Translations under genes and position numbers: made by a program
Notes under the pieces: model-generated
Told to the model about the DNA's origin: nothing
The model's database searches: none
What the model saw: the letters and a program-made list of their open reading frames with translations, nothing else
Part shown: positions 57,470-64,000 of the stretch, one piece after another
How positions within the stretch are numbered: position 1 is the stretch's first letter
How the letters are laid out: each line of letters opens with the position of its first letter
From: Atriophallophorus winterbourni
Taxonomy: Eukaryota; Platyhelminthes; Trematoda; Plagiorchiida; Microphallidae
DNA length: 64,000 nt
Assembly (NCBI GenBank): GCA_013407085.1
Contig: JACCGJ010010473.1
Coordinates: 124,001-188,000 of the forward strand
Direction: 5' to 3'

Positions 57470-58572
57470 ATGTGCGGAAGAAATACCTACGCCTGAGCTA
57501 CTGATACAACCGGACGCTGTGATTTGTCGGGGAGACCGATTGCTAATCCCGCCACCGTTGAGGAAGCCTGTCTTGGACGATCTACATAAGGGCCATATGG
57601 TCAATAAAATATGGAATCGTTGGCACGGCAAAATGTTTGGTGGCCAAAAATTGATGCCGACATCAGAAGTACAGCTATGAACTGCGAGGCATGCCTGCAG
57701 AAAATCAATTCACGCCTAAGGGACTGGACACCATGGCCCGACAGTTACCTTTACTGGCAACGAATCCATGCAGATTATTGTGGACCGTTTTTGAGAAAGA
57801 ACTTCGCACTTCTGATCACCGACTCGTAATCCAAGTGGCCATAATTCTTTCTGACAACCACAGCAACGACGGCGTTCACAATGAGAGCTCTAATGAAGTG
57901 TTTCAGCCGTGAAGGACTGACAATGGTGCCCAATTCTGTTCCAATGAAATGAAGGAATGGCTCGATAGCATCGGGTGCCGACACTCATGAACTGCTCCGC
58001 GGCATCCATGTTCCAATTACGCTGCAGAGAATCTTGTGAGTGCTATTCACTCAGCCAATAATGGGAGCTTCAAAGCCGTGGACGTATTCATTGATAACTT
58101 TCTACTGCAAAACTGTAATGCCGTTCATTGCACGACTAGAGAGAGCTCAACCAAGATGTTGAAATTCAGGACACTCCGAACTTCCCTACACCGATTGGAT
58201 TCGAGTGATGTGATTCATTTCAGAGGAAAGGACTTGGGACCCGCTCATGGCATCGTCACGCGACAGATCGGAAATTCAATGATTGAGATCACTGACCTAA
58301 ATGATGCAAGTGTGCACCAACGTCACAAATGTCAAGTACAATTCGAACGGTCAGTAGAGGAAAACATCAATGAGGAATCAACGCATCAACCAATACCAAG
58401 TGTGAAACCTCAGAAGTCAACTGCTCTTAGAAGGTCTGCGAGGTTGGCGAATCGGAACAACGCAACAATTTCGAGGGGGGAAGGTTGTGGTGTGGTTCCG
58501 CAAATCCTACCCACCATGATGCAAGCCGAGCCGGTTGGTTGTGATGATTGTTGGAATAATAATCAATACTAA
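57470..58572 (+). pseudogene. Mag-like integrase, multiply frameshifted
   Basis: The zinc domain spans two frames: VLDDLHKGHM (57,565) and ARQNVWWPKIDADI with NCEACLQK (57,615-57,700). The core starts WQRIHADYCGPF (57,750), shifts frame near 57,830, then shows NGAQFCSNEMKEWLD near 57,925. The last long frame (58,036-58,572, 178 codons) holds the core end and C-terminal domain: NNGSFKAVDVFIDN, HRLDSSDVIHFRGKD and LRRSARLANRNN. The end abuts the polypurine tract and 3' LTR. Confidence 0.88.
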
Positions 58573-58700
58573 TCAATAATTCAAATTCTCGTTGTTAGAG
58601 TTGCATTAATTAATACATACTGTAGTTTGTGTGAGCGTGGTTTGTTCTCACTGACATTCTTGGGATGCTTATTCATTTCAATATAATTCAAACTATTACA
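58486..58700 (+). repeat. 3' LTR of the Mag-like element
   Basis: 215 bp; longer than the 5' LTR through small insertions near 58,583 and 58,655. Ends aactattaca. Confidence 0.92.
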
Positions 58701-58705
58701 ATGAC

Positions 58706-59370
58706 GATGCTCTGTCGACATCGAAGGCAACTCTTGGTCCATAGTTGAATGTATTTATGCATGTCAGACCAAACATAACAAGAGTAAATCATCTTTCGTG
58801 TAGCTTTTACACCGGGGTGTGATAAACCATGTATATGCTCAAAATTGACTTGACAATTGTACGGGCTTTACCAGTAGACATGTCGCAAATCAGATAAGAA
58901 TTAGAATAATGTATCAGCATACGGCGGATTTTACCTGATTGGGAAGTGAAGTGCGGATTTATTACATGGTCATTTTGCAGCCAAAATGCTAAATATTCAA
59001 AGTCCTTTCTGAGCCGGTCGATGACACTTAACTGAATCCACGTTTCACGAGTCGAAAAGATATCAACTATCGCTCGTGATTTGTGAGATATGAACCAGAT
59101 TACGTATTTCTCGAGGCGGATATCGGTCCAGTGGTGCAGCAAGAGCAAGCCATAGGTGCTTGTCATGAGCCATACTGTTAAATCACGGCCTTCAAGCAAA
59201 TATCTGAAATGTCGTATCGCATAATAGATAGCCAGTCACTCAAAATAGAACGTTCTGTATCGAGTTTGAGCTGGTTGGAGACGACAAGGAATGCAAGAGT
59301 GTGGCATGGTGATATTTCTACTTCTTGTTGAAAAACTGCGCCAACTGCTTTTTTGTAATGCATGTCTAGC
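58706..59370 (-). pseudogene. Old Gypsy RNase H relic, proximal half
   Basis: On -: KKAVGAVFQQ and HTLAFLVVSNQLK (RNase H start, DASxxAVGAVLQQ block) at 59,360-59,260, LEGRDLTVWLMTS and LLLLHHWTDIR at 59,199-59,110, and LICDMSTGKARTIV near 58,880; the half ends with TMDQELPSM at the Mag-like insertion point. Same Gypsy branch as the 49-52 kb element but much more decayed. Confidence 0.85.
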
Positions 59371-59379
59371 AGGAGACAA

Positions 59380-59840
59380 CCGAGAATAGGGGTTTGACGA
59401 TAGATATATCAGTGAAGAGACTTTGCTTAGTGCAGATATGAGTTAGTCCGAGGAATTTGATGGCTGTGACTGTAAATGTGAATCTCACATTTAAGTTTGG
59501 TAAATTTTGGCCTGCCCGGATTCCAATTTTTTGTGCTTCCATCGAATTGTACACATTTATTGTTTGTTGATAACATTTACTTTTCTAAAAGATTCCTTAC
59601 TTCGTACTTCCTCTTCTTATTCTTGATGCGCGGTACGTTCAACTTGATTGTATTTACCACGCTCCGATAAATATCATTACGAATTTTTCCAATTCCTTGA
59701 ATTTGCAGTAAAATAGAATAACTATTTTACTATATTATTGATATTTTTCTGATTAATTACGCCAGTAATAAAATCAGCTTGTATTTTTCTACTGAACTAT
59801 CACTACTCACCTTTTACCGATAGATATGAGTTCAAAAAAT
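59380..59840. other. Unassigned spacer
   Basis: Lies between the old Gypsy RNase H relic and the LINE ORF1. It may include the RT part of the old Gypsy element, but I cannot read it. Confidence 0.35.
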
Positions 59841-59867
59841 ACCTGCCTCAACGGAAAATGTGGCTAA

Positions 59868-60080
59868 ATGTTGGCTAAGGGCATCGAGTGCACAGCTTGC
59901 AAGCGTTGGGCTCACCGTAGCTGCTCAGGCATGCATAAATCTCACTACGGGATTTATGCAAAATACCGTTGGTTGCAGTGGTATTGTACCGGCTGTCACG
60001 AGGCTGCCACGGACGCCGCTTGCCAAAAGCCAAAGAATAGCGTGACGTCGCGAAGCTCGTCAGTTTTTGCAGCCGCCTAA
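59868..60080 (+). pseudogene. LINE ORF1, PHD/zinc-finger part
   Basis: The frame of 70 codons reads KGIECTACKRWAHRSCSGMH and YCTGCHEAA: C-x2-C, W-A-H-x2-C, and a final C-x2-C, the pattern of a PHD finger. The first C-x2-C pair may be NTCLNGKC just upstream, cut by a TAG at about 59,865. PHD-type ORF1 proteins are known from CR1-clade LINEs. A stop at 60,078 and frameshifts separate it from the rest of ORF1. Confidence 0.75.
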
Positions 60081-60241
60081 ACGTATGCATCTGTGGTGAG
60101 AGCAAATATAAGTTCTGAGACTACAGCAGGCAACGCTATAGCGCACAAATCTAGCCGGCTGCAATGTTCTTCCAAGCAAGCTACCTCTCCTAAGGTGATA
60201 AATAGAGCCAGGACTTCAAGAAAGCATGCTATCAAAAAGGC

Positions 60242-61252
60242 GGAAAAAGGGCATCTCGTGAAAATGTAGACGTAGCTATCCAGTTACCTAGTCCTTCAAA
60301 GCAAGCTTCCTCTCCAAAGATCGTAAAGGTAGCTCAAACTCTAAAAAAACGTACCAAGCAAGGTAAAGCCCATACTCAACGAAAGCAACATGGAAATGTT
60401 GCTGGGTCACCCGAGCTGTATAAAATTATCCAGGAATTAAACGGGTTGCGTAAGCAAGTTGAGTCACTTAACGGCACTTCTTATTATTCTTCAAAAACTA
60501 GAACCCGAAATGTTCTAGTTTTTAATCGAGCGGAGCCTTTTATTAGTGAATCAAAAAGTCGAAGAGATTTTGATCGCAGATGTATTGGCGATCTTATCCG
60601 GATGGTAGGTCTGAAGCCTTCTACTCCCACGGTGCGAGTTCATCGTGTGGGTAGATGGAAAATGGACAACCGGCCTCGACCGATCCTAGTCGAATTCAAA
60701 TTTCAGGCGGATCGCGATGTGTTTTTGTCTAAGGCGGAACACATAACTAAGGCCACATTAGAAAAACTCCAAGTGAAGCCTGACAACCCTCCTTTTGAAA
60801 GGAGGCAGTTCACTGTAGCTCTGACTGGGATTAACTTAGCTGTAGGGTTATCCGCTCCCCTTCAGCCTGATGCGAAGCCGATTGCTACTGCATCAACAGC
60901 GATCGTACCGGTGCGTGCATCACCTATGATCTTGCTATCAGGAGCGCACGACGATCTGCTCAACATGAATGAAGAAGGAAGCCAGTCAAGCCTTTCTAGT
61001 GGCAGCTCCCATGTTATTAATAAGGGCTCAATATTCATGCAACGTACCATTAGCTTGAATGGCGTAGGAAGTCCGTCCAGCCTTTCTAGTGGCATCTCCC
61101 ATGTTATAAATGAGGGCTTAATAGTTAGGCAACGTTCCATTACCGTCGTGCAAGATGCACGCGATATTGTTTCTCCTGCATTAGGCAGTACGCCAAAAAA
61201 CGTGCAGCTTCCCCGGGTGCTTCGACCGAGGGCAAAGCACGACTCAGCTTAG
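60242..61252 (+). pseudogene. LINE ORF1, basic linker and RNA-binding-type domain
   Basis: Open from about 60,242 (SRENVDVAIQLPSPSKQ, a Ser/Lys-rich linker) through IIQELNGLRKQVESLN (coiled-coil-like, near 60,425-60,470), then RCIGDLIRMVGLKP, VRVHRVGRWKMDNRPRPILV and DRDVFLSKAEHI, a domain typical of CR1-type ORF1 (RRM/esterase-less). It ends LRVLRPRAKHDSA-like at 61,252. Contains a 30-residue tandem duplication at about 60,968-61,147. Likely role: RNP binding in the cytoplasm. Confidence 0.75.
60968..61147 (+). repeat. 90-bp in-frame tandem duplication in ORF1
   Basis: ggaagccagtcaagcctttc (60,977) and ggaagtccgtccagcctttc (61,067) start two 90-bp units, each coding a 30-residue Ser-rich unit with the shared core SSLSSG-x-SHVIN. 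Confidence 0.9.
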
Positions 61253-61275
61253 AAGCGCGCATATCCAGTGCCACT

Positions 61276-62976
61276 GTGTTGTACGCTAATGTGTGCAGCA
61301 TAAGAAATAAGTGGTCTGAACTTTCTCTTCGTGTAGCCGAGCTACACCCGAGGGTTATAGCGCTGTCTGAAACCTGGCTGTCTGCGGTTGATGTTGTGCC
61401 AGCTAGCATCAGCGAACAGTATCTTGTCATCAGATGCGATAGACCTGGCGATAGAAGAGGCGGAGGCGTGGCACTTTTCCTTGAATATGGTCTATACAAT
61501 ACGGGTCCAGGGTTATCACTCGCTATTGAAAATGTCCAAGTTGTTACTAGTGTCCTGACTTGCTACAAGTTAGCACTGGCGATTGCTTGTGTTTACGTCA
61601 CGCCCTGTGCAACCCTGCGAGAAATTAGTCAACTGCTTGAGATGCTTGACGGGTTGTTTCAATCAGCCCCAAGCGTACTCATTCTAGGTGATTTTAATCT
61701 CCCAGATATAGACTGGTCAGCTCCCTCAGGGGTACTCACTGAGCAATCCGCATCTTTTCTCGATTGGATCCACTATCATGGATTACATCAGCACGTGAAC
61801 AAACCCACTAGGTTCCGTGATGGATGCACTCCATCCACTCTTGACTTGATGCTGTCGTCTCAGCTAGAAGCTGTCAAGAATGTCAAGTTCCTACCCCCTC
61901 TTGGCAAAAGTGACCACGTAATGTTAGGCTTCGAAGCGCTGTTGCGTTTTCACAAACCTCTTGCGCGCCCTAGACGTAATTTTAGGCGTGTTGACTGGGG
62001 CCTACTTTTACAGTCATCAAAATCTTACCTTCTGTTCTCGAGTGATTCTAGTGTAACTGAAAACTGGGACAGAATTTGCAGATTTCTTAACGGGCTACAA
62101 GACCTGCATGCTCCACTGCAATGCGTGAATAAGCACCAGCGGCCACCCTGGTGGTCTCCCAGCGTTCGTCGTTCTATTCGTAAACGTGATCGCTTATGGA
62201 GGCAATATAGGCTATCGCTCACCTCTGGTTCGTGGGTCCGTTACAGAACCGCCCGAAACGCTTGTGTCAAAATGCAGCGTGTGCTCAAACAGAAGTTTGA
62301 GTTATCCTTAGCCAGGGATGCTAAATCCAACCCGGAAAGGTTTTACAGTTACGCGCAATCTAAAGGAAAAACTAGGGTAAACATCGGTGACTTAAAACTG
62401 GAGGATGGACAAGTAGCTACTAGGGACCTAGCTAAGGCGGCAGCCTTCTCAAAGTTTTTCAGTAGCGTTCAGCGAAGGGATAATTCTTTACTCACACCGC
62501 CTGAGTTGCTTAACTTTCCATCTGGTGTCCCTGCACTAGATGATTTGTCCTTTAATGAGGCGGAGGTGTATGGAGCTCTTATTCATGTTCGTGCTAACAA
62601 GGCTGAGGGTCCGGATCACATCCACTCAATTATGTTGAGAAATCTCGCCCCAGTGCTTGCAGAACCACTATGTGAGCTCTTCAATTCATGTTTGCACTCG
62701 GCAATGGTTCCTCGTGAGTGGAAAGAAGCCATAGTAGTACCAATACACAAAGTTGGTTGCAGGTCGATTCTTGGTAACTATAGACCAGTCAGCCTGACCA
62801 GCATCATCTCGAAAGTATTGGAAAGACTTATACGCGACAAAATCTGCCAGCATTCTTTACTTAGTGTAGCTCAACATGGATTCCTGAAAGGGAGGTCTTG
62901 TTTGGCTAACCTCTTGAGTTTCCTCAATATTGCTACGAAAAGGTTGGATGAAGGGAAGCCGGTGTTACGTTCTTGA
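61276..62976 (+). CDS. LINE ORF2: endonuclease and start of reverse transcriptase, truncated by LTR insertion
   Basis: A 566-codon frame opens with the endonuclease: NVCSIRNKW, ALSETWLS (catalytic E), DRPGDRRGGGVALF, VLILGDFNLPDIDW, STLDLMLS and GKSDHVMLGFE (catalytic DH), covering residues 1-220, all catalytic motifs present. A linker with PWWSPSVRRSIRKRDRLWR follows, then RT fingers: NKAEGPDHIHSIMLRN, PREWKEAIVVPIHK, NYRPVSLTSIISKVLERL and QHGFLKGRSC. The last genuine codons are near 62,960 (DEGKP); the final residues come from the LTR. Fresh-looking sequence with no internal stops; EN is plausible as a fold. Confidence 0.92.
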   Translation: MLYANVCSIRNKWSELSLRVAELHPRVIALSETWLSAVDVVPASISEQYLVIRCDRPGDRRGGGVALFLEYGLYNTGPGLSLAIENVQVVTSVLTCYKLALAIACVYVTPCATLREISQLLEMLDGLFQSAPSVLILGDFNLPDIDWSAPSGVLTEQSASFLDWIHYHGLHQHVNKPTRFRDGCTPSTLDLMLSSQLEAVKNVKFLPPLGKSDHVMLGFEALLRFHKPLARPRRNFRRVDWGLLLQSSKSYLLFSSDSSVTENWDRICRFLNGLQDLHAPLQCVNKHQRPPWWSPSVRRSIRKRDRLWRQYRLSLTSGSWVRYRTARNACVKMQRVLKQKFELSLARDAKSNPERFYSYAQSKGKTRVNIGDLKLEDGQVATRDLAKAAAFSKFFSSVQRRDNSLLTPPELLNFPSGVPALDDLSFNEAEVYGALIHVRANKAEGPDHIHSIMLRNLAPVLAEPLCELFNSCLHSAMVPREWKEAIVVPIHKVGCRSILGNYRPVSLTSIISKVLERLIRDKICQHSLLSVAQHGFLKGRSCLANLLSFLNIATKRLDEGKPVLRS

Positions 62977-63321
62977 TATGGAGCTAATAATGCACAGGAT
63001 ATGCTTCCCACAATATTGCCCAACCGACTATTGAGAGAGAAGACAAAAGCTTCAGAGAAGTTCGTATGGGAGCTCACTTCCAATAATAACATCCATATAT
63101 ATACGCTGAGAATGTAAAAGGAAATGACCTTGGAAAATAGCACATTAAAACCGTATCAAGGACACGATGGAACAATCAGAATAAAGGGCGAATATGATCA
63201 AATTATAATCATGTTTTTCGCGCCAAATAATTCGAATCTATGTTGACATAGTGTCAATATAGAGTCGTAATATCTTCAAAGATATTGAGTTTGTAGGGAA
63301 AATGAACGTCTTTTCCCATTA
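62963..63321 (-). mobile_element. Solo Gypsy LTR inserted in LINE ORF2
   Basis: 359 bp matching the LTR at 46,492-46,875 in the same orientation (tgttacgttcttgatatgg, ttcgtatgggagctcacttcc, cgtcttttcccatta), with about 25 bp of net deletions. Flanked by gccgg on both sides (62,958-62,962 and 63,322-63,326); the TSD may be 4 bp (ccgg) because the neighbouring g is shared with the LTR end. No internal region, so it is a product of LTR-LTR recombination. Confidence 0.93.
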
Positions 63322-63326
63322 GCCGG

Positions 63327-63533
63327 TCGAAGCGCTCTACCTAGATTTTAGCAAGGCTTTCGATTCCGTCAGCCACAGATGCTTATAAACTAAGCTGGCA
63401 GCAAAAGGCATACGGGGTAGTTTACTTGCTTGGATAAAATCATTCCTGACACGTAGGACCTTTAGGGTACGAGTAGAATCTACGTTGTCGATGCAAACGG
63501 AGGTGATAAGTGGGGTGCCTCAGGGGTCTGTAG
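63327..63533 (+). pseudogene. LINE ORF2, RT continuation after the solo LTR
   Basis: Resumes EALYLDFSKAFDSVSHRC (first catalytic aspartate), then a TAA at about 63,387, GIRGSLLAWIKSFLT and SGVPQGSV, where the element is cut. Catalytic FADD is missing. Confidence 0.9.
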
Positions 63534-63549
63534 CGAATAAGCCGAGCGT

Positions 63550-63588
<39 letters not shown>
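63550..63588. repeat. (TAA)n microsatellite
   Basis: About 13 perfect TAA units, at the junction of the LINE and the dispersed repeat. Most simply the 3' tail of the minus-strand repeat insertion. Confidence 0.95.
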
Positions 63589-63589
<1 letters not shown>

Positions 63590-64000
63590 TATATTCTTGG
63601 ATATCCAAGGCATGCAATACATGATCAGTTTATCAAATTTGTAAAGCAAAAGAAAATAGTACAGTGCAAGTGACCGAAATGAGCGGGATTTTTGAACATA
63701 TTTTTCCGTTCAATAAGGGAAATTAATATACAGTATGTAAGAAAAAATTATCAATGTCTAATAGAAATAAAATTTCATTTAAATTATGTCAAGATTTACT
63801 AATGGCAAGGATGCAAGAAACAATGGAGAACAGAAATGGAAGGTAATTATGGAAAAAGTGGTGCGAATTGTAATTATGTTGTCATGAAAAATTGATAAAT
63901 AAATTATATATGAATAATTTCATGTTTTTACGGAAAGTTTGAATAAGAAAATTGAAAAGGGAACGTAAATCAATCGGAATAAGAAAATCTAAGTAATTGT
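63588..64000 (-). repeat. Dispersed repeat with (TTA)n tail, inverted copy of 53,120-53,515
   Basis: Runs to the window edge. On - it matches 53,120-53,515 over about 400 bases and ends in the (TTA)n tail at 63,550-63,588. The body beyond 64,000 is not visible. No coding signal in the visible part. Confidence 0.85.

Larger units (their letters stand above)
54224..58700 (+). mobile_element. Full-length Mag-like Gypsy LTR retrotransposon (nested, inactivated)
   Basis: LTRs at 54,224-54,419 (196 bp) and 58,486-58,700 (215 bp), both starting TGTGGTGTGG and ending ATTACA, flanked by the 5-bp TSD atgac (54,219-54,223 and 58,701-58,705). A purine run (gaggggggaagg, about 58,473-58,484) precedes the 3' LTR. 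Internal order is gag, protease, RT, RNase H, integrase, the Gypsy order, with K02A2.6-type integrase and YQDD RT typical of the Mag/C-clade. The coding part has stops, frameshifts and a nested insertion, so it is dead. LTRs differ by indels and about 20 substitutions by eye, so the insertion is not recent. Confidence 0.93.
59850..63533 (+). mobile_element. CR1-like LINE with PHD-finger ORF1 and EN-RT ORF2
   Basis: The longest CR1-like copy here: ORF1 (frameshifted) then ORF2 24 bases later, interrupted by a solo LTR at 62,963 and terminated at about 63,533 inside the RT (GVPQGSV) by a (TAA)n-tailed repeat. Parts of its ORF1 exist as older relics in both segmental-duplication copies, so this family has been active over a long period. 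Whether the lost 3' half of ORF2 resumes beyond 64,000 cannot be seen. Confidence 0.9.

Noticed and set aside
44944..58572. Infectious retrovirus or envelope gene
   Set aside because: The LTR elements have only gag-pol type parts; no envelope-like frame is present and every pol is broken.
1..64000. CRISPR array, bacterial defence system, operon or prophage
   Set aside because: No regularly spaced repeats, no polycistronic gene layout and no phage genes; the content is eukaryotic retroelements.

Overview
This window is a eukaryotic, AT-rich genomic segment made almost entirely of transposable elements in several layers. I see no intact host gene, rRNA, CRISPR array or operon. The element set (CR1-like LINEs with a PHD-finger ORF1, RTE-like LINEs, Gypsy elements of CsRn1/Boudicca-like and Mag-like types, a Penelope-like element with a GIY-YIG domain, and a tRNA-headed SINE with a hammerhead-like core resembling the schistosome Sm-alpha family) points to a digenean flatworm, most likely schistosomatid. 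That assignment is inferred from recalled family features. The density of decayed elements suggests pericentromeric, sex-chromosome or other low-recombination chromatin, which cannot be proven here.

Layout. 1-15.9 kb: a direct segmental duplication (copy A about 1-7,480, copy B about 10,300-15,935). Each copy carries a long anonymous sequence, a decayed tRNA/hammerhead SINE, a dead PHD-type LINE ORF1 on + and the 3' end of an opposite-strand CR1-like LINE. A third LINE fragment lies between the copies. 17-33 kb: decayed CR1-like LINEs on - (17.1-17.9, 20.0-21.1, 24.1-26.6, 32.1-33.0 kb), a short LINE-derived element with a clean target-site duplication (TSD) at 21.2 kb, a Penelope-like fragment flanked by long inverted repeats at 22.0-23.1 kb, and an internally deleted RTE-like LINE at 27.8-29.8 kb. 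33-40.6 kb: mostly unassignable; one possible host exon with a membrane segment lies near 34.1-34.5 kb.

40.6-53 kb: a near full-length but dead RTE-like LINE (+), a Gypsy LTR plus gag-protease reading frame of 504 codons (-), two LINE 3' ends in tandem, the second with an uninterrupted 370-codon reverse transcriptase segment, and in its 3' UTR a complete but internally deleted LTR element (49,130-52,416) with a 4-bp TSD. 53-59.4 kb: a three-layer nest. An old Gypsy integrase relic (-) is split by a Mag-like Gypsy element (54,224-58,700, 5-bp TSD), which is itself split inside its gag zinc-knuckle region by a 473-bp solo-LTR-like insert with a 5-bp TSD. 59.8-64 kb: a CR1-like LINE with PHD ORF1 and an endonuclease-RT ORF2 (+), interrupted by a solo LTR of the same family as the 46.5-kb LTR and then cut by a (TAA)n-tailed repeat that also occurs inverted at 53.1 kb.

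The parts do not form a pathway. The value of the window is its insertion stratigraphy: at least seven insertions have readable boundaries and can be ordered in time. All alignments were done by eye, so identities are approximate.
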